Shown: positions 1-10,185 of the stretch, in pieces | How the letters are laid out: each line of letters starts with the position of its first letter | Position numbering within the stretch: the first letter of the stretch is position 1 | DNA from: Aureococcus anophagefferens | Taxonomy: Eukaryota; Sar; Pelagophyceae; Pelagomonadales; Pelagomonadaceae | Assembly: GCF_000186865.1 (NCBI RefSeq) | Contig: NW_008705570.1 | Coordinates: forward strand, 999,350 to 1,063,349 | Reading direction: 5' to 3' | Length of the DNA stretch: 64,000 bases | Notes under the pieces: generated by a model | The model's input: only the letters and a program-made list of their open reading frames with translations | Told to the model about the DNA's origin: nothing | The model's database searches: none | Made by a program: the position numbers and the translations under genes

Positions 1-855
1 GTCCCTAGAGGCGCCAGAGTCCGGCGTCGAAGCTCGACCGAGAGGCGCCCACTAGAAGCTCGGATTAAGAGGTAGGTGCTCCGCCCGAGATGAGGCTGTA
101 TGCGCTCGAGCACCAGATTCGCGAACGGGTCAAAAATGTCGTTGTCGCTGGAAATTTCTAGCCGGAGGCCACGTAGATCTCATACGACGACGATGGTGTG
201 CTCGGGCTCGTCGCCGTGGACGTTGGTGACGAGAATCGCAGCGGCAGAGATCATTCGGTAGGGCTGCAGTGTATGGGGTCCGCGATCCACGACTTCAACA
301 CGTTTTCCGAGGTCACACGACGCTTCCGGACCGAGTATATGACCCACCGGAGGGATGTGGCCAGCGCCTCGCACGTGTGGCGCTCCGGATGCCCGCGGTC
401 AACGCGTCGGGAATGTCGTCGGCGCCGAGCTTCGGCCGCGCGCGCAGTCACGTTTTGGGCCCGCACGCATCGAACCAAGCACGCGGAATCTCTTATACCA
501 TCACTAAGGACCCGCACACGCCCCAAACGAGCCAGAAGCAGCGTTTCCGACGAGTCCGCACTCGGGCCTCTGAGAGCGTGGGCCGCCTACCGCTGTCACG
601 CGACCGTTTTGAGCCGCGAAGTCGCCATCACGAACGGTTGGAACGGCTCCGCGCCCTCGTGGGGTACATGCGCCGCGGCCGGGGCCGTTTTTCCTTCGGC
701 TACCGCGGCCTACGCGCCGCTTTGAGGCCCATCGAGGGCTAATCGGGTGTTCACCACCCAAAGGTTTGGGTGTGCTCTGCCACAACAAAGCCCAGCTCGA
801 GAAGCAACGTTAGCTTCACGGTTCGCACGTTCGGCTTCACGGGCGCGCAGCGACG
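1..855. other. No recognisable gene; intergenic
   Basis: Open frames exist on both strands here (for example 198-725 and 269-742), but their translations are arginine/serine-rich, have no recognisable domain and lack the strong third-position GC bias of the genes that follow. I see no tRNA, no tandem repeat and no introner. The last part presumably holds the promoter and 5' leader of the gene that starts at 856. A partial exon of a gene lying to the left cannot be excluded. Confidence 0.5.
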
Positions 856-3800
856 ATGGGCTGCCTGCAGCGCTCTTTGAGCTGTCTCGTTGCAGCGCTC
901 TGCAGCGTCGCGGCGCTCGAGAGCTGCCCCCAGGCGCTCCCCGCCTCGGCGCGCGTGCGGCTGCTCGTGACGACGACGAGCGGCCCGAAGAACGTCGCGA
1001 ACCGCGACGCCATCCGCGGCACCTGGTGCACGACGGCCGCCGCGACCGTCACGCGGTCGCGGGGCGCCGCGGCCGTCGCCGTGCGCTTCTTCGTCGCCCG
1101 GGCGACGGACGGCGCCGCCGCGGCGGCGCTCGCGAGCGAGCGCGAGCGGAGGGACGATGTGGAGTTTTTGGACGACTTCGACGACACGCGGTACACGGTG
1201 CTCCTGAAACTGCTGCGCGCCGTCGAGTTCTTCGCGGCCCACGCGAGCGGGCCGACGCACTGGGGGCGCATCGACGACGACAGCTACGCGTTCGTGGACC
1301 GCGTCGCCGCGGGGCTGCTTGCGCCGGAGCGCATCAAATTGGCCCCCGACACGAAGGACGACGCGTTCTCGGCCGACGAGTTCGTCTGGAGCTTCTTCAT
1401 GGAGCGGAGCGACTTCCACGCGGCGCCCTTCGCCGTGGGCTTCGGGTCCATCATGACGGCGGGCCTCGCGCGCCACCTCGCGGCCGCGTCGCTCGATTTC
1501 GGCTTCGGGCGCCGCGGCGACCTCGTCGCCCATAACCGCGACGACGGCTGCGACATCGGCGAGGCGAACGACGTCGGCGTCGACACGCGGCGCACGGGCG
1601 GCTGCTTCATGGAGCGCTTCTGGGACGACGACATCTTCCTGGGCATGGTCCTCTGGCCGCTGAAGCACGCGCGGCTCCACGCAGGGCAGGAAAAGAGAGC
1701 GAAATTCCCAACTTCAAAGGCTCCTATCTCGGCCGTTTTCCACTCGTTTCGGCTGATTTTTGGACGAGCGACCATCTCTCGGAACGGTCTCGAAGCGTGG
1801 ATTCTTTTTCCGGAACGCGCGCGCGCGGAACACTCACGTTGAAGCGACCTTGAATCTCTCTTTTCCTGCCCAGGCTCCACGACGACAAGTTCCACTGGAT
1901 CGCGGGCCGCGACGGCCGCGCGTCGCCGCGGGGCATCGGCCCCGACTCCATCATCGTCAACGGCCTCGTGGCGTCCGCCGGCGAGTTCGAGAAGACCTTC
2001 AAGGGCGACTACTTTGGGGTCAACGCGGACGTGTCGTCCAGTGTGGGAAACGACCAGTGGAACGGCCCTGTCCGGCAAAACTTCAAACGTCTCTATCTCG
2101 GTCATATCGAAGTCGATTCGACTGATTTTTGGATGGATCGTGTTCTCTCGGCGGGTTCTTTGTAGACAGTAGAAACACTATGTCAAAACCGTGCGAATAC
2201 TTGTATATTGAAGTCGTGTCGAATATTTTTGTTTCCTGCCCAGGTGTCGTCGTTCCAGCCGTCGGAGTTCGACGTCTACGACAAGATGGGCCGCTACGTG
2301 GGCTGGCGCATGCACTACAACGACCAGGCCTACGACATCACGGTCGCGCGGGACTGCGACGAGCGCCACTACTCGAACGCGGCGCTCTGCGCCATGCTCT
2401 GCGACACGGGGTTTCTCGTCGAAGTCGACTGCAAGTCCATGTTCGACTTCGCGGACGCGTTCAGCAACCAGCACTTCGACGTGTCGTCCTGCGACGACGA
2501 CCCGCCCTGCCTGCTGGGCTACGGCGACCGCGACTTCGACGGCGCCATCTTCGACTTTTTGTGGGACGCCGCGGAGCGGTCGCGGCCGCCGCCGGCGGCC
2601 GAGGTCGAGCGGCCGCCGGGCGCGGAGCCCTTGATGTGGCTCGGGACGACGGACCCGCAGACGGGCGAGTACACCAATAGACCCATGTGGAAGGCCTGCG
2701 AGCTCCTCGAGGACGACGGCGACCGCGCGTGCGACGCGCAGCGCGAGAAGGCCCAGCGGCGGCGGAAGCGGCTCGCGGGGCTCTCGGACCGGTTGCTGGA
2801 CCGCCAGGCGAAGAAGCGCTCCACGGACTGGCTCACGGAGTGCGGGGCGGCGCTCCACGACCGCGCCGTCGCGCTGGAGCGGGTGCTCCTCGAGCGGGTC
2901 GGGGCCGCGCTCGAAGGCGTCGACGAAATCGCGCTCCTCGACTTCCCGACGCACGGCAACCTCGGCGACACGCTCATCTTCCAGGGCGAGCTCAAGCTCC
3001 TCGAGGCGCTCCACATCGACGTGCGCGTCGAATTCGTCTGCGCGGCGACGGAGGCCCAGTCGATCCAGGCCGTGCCCTTTTGCGACTTCGAGCGATTGCG
3101 GGACCAGTTCCCGCCGAAGCCGCGGCGCGCGGTGCTCTTCCACGGCGGCGGCAACATGGGCGACCTCTACGCGGGCTACGAGCACTTCCGCTGGGCGGCC
3201 CTCGAGGCCCTGCCGGACTACCGCCTCGTGGTGCTGCCGAACACGGTCATCTACGACGACGCGAACCTCTCGAAGCTCGAGACCTACCGGCGCCACGGCA
3301 ACCTCACGCTCTTCGCGCGCGACGCCGTCTCCCACGGCCACCTCGAAAAGGCCTGCGGCGGCGCCTGCGCCGCGAGGCTCGCGCCGGACAGCGCCTTCGC
3401 GCTCGCGGACACGCTCGCCGCGGCGACGGGTCAATCGAAGCCTCCGCTGGCGCGGTCCAAGTTCGTCGAGACGACGGACCAGGTGTCCATCGCCAACCCC
3501 ACGAAGCGGTCGAGCTTCCAGCAGCACCACCGCGTGCGCGCGTCGAACAACGCCACCGTGGCGTGGATCGCGCGCGGCGACTCCGAGAAGCGCGGCTCCG
3601 GCGCGCGGGACCGGGCCGCGCTGAAGGCGTTCGCGCTCCGGAACGGCGTGAAGCTCGTCTTCGACGACCTCCAGCCCCACGAGGGCCCCATGGACGTCGA
3701 GGTCTTCTGCGCGACCAACGGCCACTGCGTCCTCGAGGCGCACCAGGGCGCGCCGCACCTCCTCGCCGCGGAGCGGAGCCAGCGCGCGTCGAACGCCGTC

Positions 3801-4067
3801 GGCGCGGGCGACGTCGTCATCACGGACCGGCTCCACGGCGTCATCATCGCGACGCTCCTCGGGCGGCCCGCCGTCGCCCTCGACACGACGAACCGCAAGG
3901 TCAGCCGCTTCGCGCGCACGTGGCTCGTCCCGGACGGCGCGGCCGACGCCGCCGCCGCGTGCCTCGTCGTCGCGGACCCGGACGCGCCCGACGCCGACGC
4001 GCGGGCCCTCGACGCGGCGCTCGGGCTCGCCCGGGACCGCCTATCCTTCGACACGAGCATCTGGTAA
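856..4067 (+). CDS. Galactosyltransferase (GT31-like) fused to polysaccharide pyruvyl-transferase-like domain; three exons split by two introners
   Basis: Exons 856-1673, 1874-2030 and 2244-4067 join in frame to give 932 aa. The N-terminus (MGCLQRSLSCLVAALCSVAA) is a probable signal anchor, so Golgi/ER location is inferred. Residues ~35-300 resemble beta-1,3-galactosyltransferases of family GT31: the RDAIRGTW motif near residue 49, an acidic RIDDDSY motif near residue 138 as the likely metal/donor site, and a DDDIFLG segment before the first intron. Residues ~560-930 resemble polysaccharide pyruvyl transferases: HGNLGDTLI (~561), FHGGGNMGDLY (~623) and TDRLHGVI (~852). The middle ~200 aa are Cys/Asp-rich and unassigned. 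The fusion would suit synthesis of a pyruvylated glycan, which is inference. Both introns are introner elements. The stop lies 5 bp from the stop of the convergent channel gene. Confidence 0.8.
1682..1873 (+). mobile_element. Introner element 1 (intron 1674-1873, GC-AG, phase 2)
   Basis: 192-bp insertion starting CAGGGCAGGAAAAGAG and ending CTCTTTTCCTGCCCAG, so the ends are near-perfect inverted repeats. It is flanked by the 8-bp target-site duplication GCTCCACG at 1674-1681 and 1874-1881. The intron is the upstream duplication plus the element: the donor GC is the first two bases of the duplication and the acceptor CAG is the element's end. Removing 200 nt restores the frame (reads RLHDDKFH across the junction). 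The body carries ATTCCCAACTTCAAAGG in the sense direction, called orientation A here. It has no ORF, so it is non-autonomous. Confidence 0.93.
2039..2243 (+). mobile_element. Introner element 2, diverged subfamily (intron 2031-2243, GT-AG, phase 0)
   Basis: 205-bp insertion flanked by the 8-bp duplication GTGTCGTC at 2031-2038 and 2244-2251. It starts CAGTGTGGGAAAC and ends GTTTCCTGCCCAG. The body is much more AT-rich than the common type and only partly alignable to it (a shared GACTGATTTTTGGA-like core in orientation A), so it is an older or separate subfamily. Splicing GT..AG joins codons in frame (V-S-S-F after the junction). It lies 157 nt downstream of introner 1 in the same gene. Confidence 0.88.
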
Positions 4068-4072
4068 GGGTC

Positions 4073-6451
4073 TTAATCGGCAAAAGCATGGTCCGCGGCG
4101 ACGTCGACCGCGACGTTCTTCAGCAGGACGTCCTTCGCCGCGGCGCCGTCGGCCGCCGTCGACGTCGACGCCTCGTTGCGCTCGAGGTACGCGACCGCCG
4201 CGGCGACGCGGGCCGCGAGGTCCTCGTCGTCCTCGCGCGGCGGGCCCGGGAGCGCGGCCTCGGCGACGGCCGACCCGGCGGCCGGCAGCGCCTCGGGCGC
4301 GAGCCACTCGCAGGCCGGCGGCGCGGCGGCCTCGGCGTCCTCGGCGCCCTTGCCCTCCTGGATCGCCGCGAGCGCGGCTGTCGTCGCCGCGCGCCGCGCC
4401 AAGCTCCGCCGGTAGCCGTCGACGAGCACGCCGAACGCCGGCAACGCCGCGACGGCCGGCACCCAGTCGCCGCCGACGAGGACGACGAGAAATTGGAGCG
4501 CGAGCGCGAAGGCGAGGATCGCCCAGGTCTGGTTCACGCCGAGGGAGTGGAGCGCGCCCCGCGTGTCGTACGGGTACGAGTTCACCGCGCAGACCTCGAC
4601 CTTGATCGCGGGGAGCATGAGCGCCAAATACGCGAGGCAGATCACCACCACATAAGGCGCCACCGGCATATACACAGCCGCCAAGAGAAACGCGAAGGAC
4701 TCCCAGCCCGCGAGCGGCGCCACGTTCACGGTTTGCGGCTTCGTCAGCGCTCGCACCTCCTCGTCCGTCTTTGCAAGAAAGGCGAGCTTCGCGCGGTAGA
4801 CAAAGAAGGGCACGACGCGCGTGAGACCGGACACGAGACCGCCGCACTTCAAGAGGATGAGCGTCGCGTTCGCGTAGGCCGCGCCGCCCATGGACAGCGC
4901 CGCCGTGTGGGGGATCGCCGCCGGATCCGCGTCGCGCCCGTACGCCGCCGCCAACAGATTGCCGCCCAACAACGGCGCTAAAAAGCCGATCAGCGCGAGG
5001 AAGAAGACGTAGGACTCGACACAGGACCGCTGGAGCGCCGACTCCGTCCACAGCGTCGTCTTGAGCTTCTCGTCGACCGCGCGCAGGATCGTCGCCATGA
5101 AGCTCAGCATGAACGACTTGAGGAACGTCGGCACGATGAGCGCCGCCGCGGCAAGCACCGTCGCCACGGGCCCGCCGAGCCCCGCGGCCAGGCGCATGAG
5201 GTACAGGATGAGGACCTCGAGCGCCGTCAAGATGATCGAATAAAAGAGGTATATTGAGCCCTTGACGACAAGCGCCTGCGCGGCCTTGAGCTTGTCGCTC
5301 TTGGGATCGACGCCGCACTTCTCGAGGCGCGCCCAGTGGATGTCGCGGGCCTCCGGCGCCGGCGTCGCGTCGTAGGCCGTCGACGACGTCGCGGCCGCCG
5401 CCTCGGCGCCCGATCGGAACTCGACGACCGCGGCCGCGGAGTTCTCGACGGGCGCCGCCGCGGCCCGCGTGTAGGACGCGCGCGCCTTGTCGCAGGCCTC
5501 GCGCGCCGCGGTCCGGGCCTTGACTGCCAGCTCGCCCTGGAGCGCGTGCGCCTTGGCGCGGACGGGGTCGCTCGGCGGCTTCTTCGCCGCGTGCGCCGCC
5601 GCGGCCGTCTCCGCCTTGCCGCAGGCGCGGTAGGCCGCCACCAAACGCCGCGTGCGCTCGCGGACGCCGCCGGGCTGGAACGCCGCCGCGAGCGCTTTCG
5701 CCTTGGCCTTGGCCGCGACGCTACCCACCTTGCCCCCGAGCGCGGCGAGCTTCTTCTCGGCCTCCGCGGCCTCCTCGGCGACGGCCCGCGTCTCCTCGTC
5801 CGTCTCGACGGCGCGCGAGAGGTCCGGCACGAGCGCCGCCGTCCCGCCGCCGAGCGCCTCGCCGACCTTGGCCGCGTCGTCGCCCGACGGCACGGCCGTC
5901 GCGACGACCACAAAGTCCGCCGGCCGCGGCTCCGCCGCCGCCTCCTCGATCAACGCCTCGGCCTTTTCGTCGTAGTCGCCGACGACCTTCCACGCCGTCA
6001 AGACCATGAGGTACATGCCCGCCGTCATCGCCCAGAGCTTGGAGAAGTCGTAGGGCCCGCGGCGCGGCTCCGCGTTGGCCAGCGAGACGCGCGCGAAGCC
6101 GCCCGCCGTGTTGCCCTCCTCGTTGACCGCGTACCAGACGCAGATGGGGATCGACGCGAGCGTCCAGAGCGCGCAGAGATCGACGCGCATCGCGAGGCGC
6201 CGCACGTTGAGCGCGGCGTCGACGCCGCCCGCCGCGCGGACGTCGGCCTCTCGCAAGTCGTAGACGGCCGCGAAGTACTCGACGACGCCCGTGGCCCGGC
6301 CCAGCGGGCCGGACGGGTTCAGCGGCGCGACGACCGCGGGGTACTTGCCGACGACGACGGCGCCGAAGACGACGACGAAGGCCGCGACGACCTGCGACGC
6401 GCCGATGGCGACGGTGATGACGGCCTGGATGTCCGGCGGTATGGCGCCCAT
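4073..6451 (-). CDS. OSCA/CSC1-type (DUF221) cation channel
   Basis: Single-exon, 792 aa. It is predicted to be a polytopic membrane protein of the OSCA/CSC1/TMEM63 family (mechanosensitive or osmosensitive cation channels). An N-terminal membrane segment starts near residue 10 and further segments lie near residues 90 and 130. A long Ala/Lys-rich cytosolic loop (~170-390) follows. The stretch WARLEKCGVDPKSDK then leads into a block of hydrophobic helices (~400-660) typical of the family's channel core. The acidic C-terminus is cytosolic by analogy. The start at 6451 is the first Met before the first membrane segment. It is convergent with the GT31 fusion gene, with a 5-bp gap between stops. 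The exact family is assigned by overall pattern, so subtype and ion are unknown. Confidence 0.62.
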   Translation of the reverse strand: MGAIPPDIQAVITVAIGASQVVAAFVVVFGAVVVGKYPAVVAPLNPSGPLGRATGVVEYFAAVYDLREADVRAAGGVDAALNVRRLAMRVDLCALWTLASIPICVWYAVNEEGNTAGGFARVSLANAEPRRGPYDFSKLWAMTAGMYLMVLTAWKVVGDYDEKAEALIEEAAAEPRPADFVVVATAVPSGDDAAKVGEALGGGTAALVPDLSRAVETDEETRAVAEEAAEAEKKLAALGGKVGSVAAKAKAKALAAAFQPGGVRERTRRLVAAYRACGKAETAAAAHAAKKPPSDPVRAKAHALQGELAVKARTAAREACDKARASYTRAAAAPVENSAAAVVEFRSGAEAAAATSSTAYDATPAPEARDIHWARLEKCGVDPKSDKLKAAQALVVKGSIYLFYSIILTALEVLILYLMRLAAGLGGPVATVLAAAALIVPTFLKSFMLSFMATILRAVDEKLKTTLWTESALQRSCVESYVFFLALIGFLAPLLGGNLLAAAYGRDADPAAIPHTAALSMGGAAYANATLILLKCGGLVSGLTRVVPFFVYRAKLAFLAKTDEEVRALTKPQTVNVAPLAGWESFAFLLAAVYMPVAPYVVVICLAYLALMLPAIKVEVCAVNSYPYDTRGALHSLGVNQTWAILAFALALQFLVVLVGGDWVPAVAALPAFGVLVDGYRRSLARRAATTAALAAIQEGKGAEDAEAAAPPACEWLAPEALPAAGSAVAEAALPGPPREDDEDLAARVAAAVAYLERNEASTSTAADGAAAKDVLLKNVAVDVAADHAFAD

Positions 6452-6728
6452 GGTGTGCTTTGTGGAGCTGGTGCTAAGTGCGGATGTCCCGCTGCTTGCC
6501 TTGCCGGTGCCGCTTTTGGGGCCGGTGCTGCGCGTGGATGTGTTGCAGGGCTGCTGCTAGGCCCGGAGCTGCGCGCGGATGCAATTTCTATTGTTGCCGC
6601 GCAGGTGGCGTGTAGCACGTCGTAAGACGAGGATAGTGGTCTGCGTTCTCGGCCCCTCCCGGCGAGAGGAGCTGTTCAACAAGGCTTCATCATATCTTCA
6701 ACAAAGGCCCCGCCCAATACAGACTTGA

Positions 6729-9700
6729 TTACAGCACCGCGCGGATCTTGTCGGCCTCCTCGGCCAGGAACAGCCGCTCGGAGCCGCCGATGAGCGCCAG
6801 CGCCCGCGCCAGCGCGCCGCGCGCGGCCGCGCGGACGCGGACGTGGTTCACGGGCGGCGGGTCTCTCTCGTAGGACGGGTCGCCCGCGCGCTCGGCGATC
6901 GCCTTCATCAACGTCGTCGCGTTCGCCGTGTCCGCGTGGAGGATGCGGAGCTTCTCGAGCCAGGCCGCGGCGAGCGCCTCCGGCAGGAGACCCTCGTCCG
7001 CCGCGGCCGTCGCGAGCAACGCGTCCGTCAGGTTCGCGAGCACGTACGCCGAGTCGAAGCGCGGCGCGCGCCGCGCCGCGCCCTCCTCGAGCCAGCCGAG
7101 CGTGTCGTACCAGCGGAGCGACTCGAAGTCGAGGAGCTCGTCGATGACGGCCACGCGGCGGTCGTGCGCGACCTGGAGCCACGCGTCGTAGTCCGAGGCG
7201 AGCCCCCACTTGTAGGACGCGTCGGCGAAGGTCGCCGCCCGCGCGAGCAAGCGCCGCGGCGGCACGGCGAGGTCCGGCGACCGGAGCGCCGTGGATAGCA
7301 GGTGGAGCGCGCGCTCGCGCGTCCCGCGATCGACGGGCTTCGACAGTTCGTCCCGATCCGTGCGGTCGAGGGTCAAGCCCCGCACGTAGTTCGGCAGGTG
7401 GCTGCCGCACTGGGACCACCAGACCCGCAGCGCCCGCCCCGCGGCGGCGTAGTAGTACTCGTAGCGCCGGCTCCAGGCCGTCGAGAGCTGGGCTTCTCTA
7501 GCGGGCGGCAAGGCGTCGTCGTCGTCGAGCCGCCGGAGCAGGTTGGTCGTCAGCGACGCCTGGGTCTCGCACCACTCCGTCGCGTCGCTCGTCAGGTCGT
7601 AGCGCCGGGCCAGGGGGTCGTTGGACACGTCCGCGTCGCCGTCGTCGAGCCGCGCGAGCGTCCGGTCGCCGTCCGCGCGCGCCGCGATCGCCAATAATTG
7701 CGCGTGCTGCTCGTCGGGCGTGCCCTCGAGGACCGTGTAGCCGTAGGCCATGCAGAAGGCGTCGTAGACGCCGACGCCCTCCATGAAGTAGGCGCCCTGG
7801 CTCCTCGCGTCCAGGGCGACGGACGGGCCGATGTAGTCCATGACCGACCTGGGCAGCACAAGGGTGATTCAACGTCGCTTCAACGTGAGTGTTCCGCGCG
7901 CGCGCGTTCCGGGAAAAGCATCCACGCTTCGAGACCGTTCCGAGAGATGATCGTCCGTCCAAAAATCAGCCGAAACGAGTGGAAAACGGCCCGAGATATG
8001 AGCCTTTGAAGTTGGGAATGTCGCTCTCTTGTGCTGCCCTGTCACCGACGACGCGACGCGCCGGCTCTCGGCCGACGCCGCGTGGATCTCCGCGTTGCTG
8101 TAGAGCGCCGACGCCTTGAAGTTGTGGCGCAGGCCGAGCGTGTGGCCCACCTCGTGGGCGACGACGTCCCGGAGCCCCGCCTCCAAGAACTCGACGGACG
8201 ACACGGTCGCGTCCTTGAGGTCCCGTCCCATCGTCGCCAGGTCCAAGCCGCCGAGCGCCGCGCTCGCGGACTGGTGGCAGCTGCAGCGGCCGTCGCCGTG
8301 GTCGTGGTGATCGTGGTCGTCGAAGGCGCGCTGCCGGCGGCCGCGGTCGTGGCCGCGGTCGTCGACGGCGCGCCGCCGGCGGCCGTGGTCGTGGTGATCG
8401 TGGTCGTCGAAGGCGCGCTGCCGGCGGCCGTGGCCGTGGTCGCGGTCGTCGACGGCGCGCCGCCGGCGGCCGCTCTTCGGCGCGAGCTCCGCGGCGTCGA
8501 GCCAGCTCCCGGAGAACGCGCGGACCCACCCCTCGCCGAAGACGATGTTCGCGTAGAGGATCTCGCCGGAGCGAGCGTCGACGACGGACGGCCCGATCGC
8601 CAAACCCAGCGACGGGTAGGGCAGCCAGGACACGGAGCTGAAGCGCACGTCGCCGGGGTCGTAGTCGTCCGGCCAGTCCGCGTCCGTCGGCCGCTTCACG
8701 ACGATCGCGTCCGCGAAGCCGAGCGCCTCGAAGGCCGGGTTCCACGCGAGCACGCCGTCGGCGATGACGTCCCAGAGGGGCGCGGGGATCGACGGGTCCA
8801 GGTGGTAGGTGATGGGGACCCGGGGCTTGCACAGATCCTTCGCGCAGTCGTCGGACTTGTCCAGCCGCCGCTTGTGGATGAAATTTATCCGCGTGTCCGC
8901 GTCGTCCTCGAGCACGCGCGACGCCGTCCCGTCGTCGTCCAAGAGCGCTTTCGGCAGGGGGCCGAGCTGCGTGTACGTCGAGCCGAAGAAGCCCACGCGG
9001 TCGTCGCCGCGGCGGATCGGCATCGGCTCGTCCGGGAGCAGCGCCAAGGAATACGCGATCTCGACGGCGTTCGCGTCCTCCTCGTAGACGTCGTAGTTGT
9101 CCCAGTTCGAGCAGGCGACGACGAACTGGACGTTGCGCTCGAAGGCCGCCGCGCGCTTGAGCCGGAGCTCGCCGCTGAGGCAGTAGCTGAAGACGTCGAC
9201 GACCGACAGACCTTCGAGCACGACCCAGTCGAACACCGACAACATCGTCGCGTTGCCGCAGCCGCCCTCCACGGCCAGAGGCAGCGACGACGACCAGCCG
9301 ACGTCCCCGAGGCCGTCGCGCGCGCCCGCGTCGTAGCGCGCGGTGGCTTCCCGCACCGAGAGCTCCGGCCGCGTGACGTGGACCTCCTTCGCGTGCGCGG
9401 CGCGGCGGAACGCGAAGAAGGAGTCGTCGGTCCCGACGCCGTAGTGCATGAGGCCCGCGTCCTCGCCCGTGACGCGCGTCGTCGTCGCGATGACCGTGAA
9501 CGGCTTGCCGAGCAGGGCGTCGGGCACCGCGAGCACGAGCTCGTCGGCGTCGTAGTCGGCGTAGACGCCGAATTTGTCCGCCGGCGGCGCCGTGCCGTTG
9601 GGGTAGTACTTGTCGTCGCAGGCGTCGGACGCGCTCTCCATGCCCGCGAGGAGCGCGCCGAGGAAGTCGTCGTCGCCGCCCGCGGCGGCGAGCCGTTCGA

Positions 9701-9992
9701 GCGCCGCGCCGACGCGGTCGAGCGTCGCCGCGAGCCCGTCGTCGCCGTCCGGCGGGCCGTGGCGCGCGCCGATGGCCGTGAAGAAGATGACGGCGACGAC
9801 GGTGAGCGCGATGACGCCGCCGACGAAGGCGTGGCGCTTGCCCCGCGGCGCCGGCGGCTTGTGCACGCCGGCGGCGTGGTGGAAGCCGTTCGCGCCGCCC
9901 TCGGGCTCGTCGTCGTTGACGTCGAGCAGCTCCACGCCGGACTCGCTGCCCTCGTCCTGGGGGAGCCGCACCATGGGGTTGCGCGGCATCAT
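6729..9992 (-). CDS. Membrane-anchored zinc metalloprotease (DUF5117/DUF4953-like), two exons
   Basis: Exons 9992-8050 and 7848-6729 join in frame to give 1020 aa. A single hydrophobic segment near residues 53-73 after a charged N-terminus predicts a type II membrane protein with an extracytoplasmic catalytic part. The HEVGHTLGLRHNF motif (first His near residue 613) is the HExxHxxGxxH zinc site. The upstream segment on a mature-protein-like core and the downstream SVMDYIGPSV and YDAFCMAYGY segments match the DUF5117/DUF4953 metalloprotease pattern best known from bacteria. A His/Arg/Asp-rich tandem repeat lies just before the catalytic motif. The intron (7849-8049) is introner 3. The bacterial-like family could reflect old horizontal transfer, although codon use now matches the neighbours. 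Confidence 0.72.
7849..8041 (-). mobile_element. Introner element 3 (intron 7849-8049, GT-AG, phase 2)
   Basis: Read along the minus-strand transcript, the 193-bp element starts CAGGGCAGCACAAGAG and ends CTTGTGCTGCCCAG. The duplication is GTCGGTGA upstream (8042-8049) and GTCGGTCA downstream (7841-7848), so one of eight positions has changed since insertion. The donor GT comes from the duplication and the acceptor CAG from the element. Splicing reads A-S-S-V-M-D-Y across the junction. The body is in orientation A relative to transcription. Confidence 0.9.
8301..8475 (-). repeat. 87-bp coding tandem repeat (two copies), His/Asp/Arg-rich
   Basis: The segment starting GTCGTGGTGATCGTGG at 8301 recurs at 8388, a period of 87 bp or 29 codons. 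Each unit encodes an RRxRAxDD stretch followed by a His/Asp cluster such as DDHDHHDH. It sits inside the metalloprotease, about 50 residues before the HExxH motif. The reading frame is kept. Confidence 0.8.
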
Positions 9993-10185
9993 GGGTGTTC
10001 AGCCTCTTCTGCTACGCTTCAACCTCTGCTACCTGGCCATGCGATCGGCGGCCATGCGATCGAAGGAGCTGGATTCGTGTTGGTCGAGCAGTGCACCCCT
10101 TGACGATGCCGTGTCGTCTTCTGCCCAATCGTCGATGGCGCAGGAAGACGCCTCTACCGTGCAGTCCTGCTGCTGCCCAATCGCG

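Noticed and set aside
2178..3836. A 552-codon minus-strand open frame opposite the GT31/pyruvyl-transferase gene
   Set aside because: High GC removes stops from antisense frames. The plus strand carries the domain motifs and splices in frame.
6729..9992. Bacterial contamination or very recent transfer of the metalloprotease gene
   Set aside because: The gene contains an introner intron and has the same GC-rich codon use as its neighbours, so it is a resident nuclear gene. Only ancient transfer remains possible.
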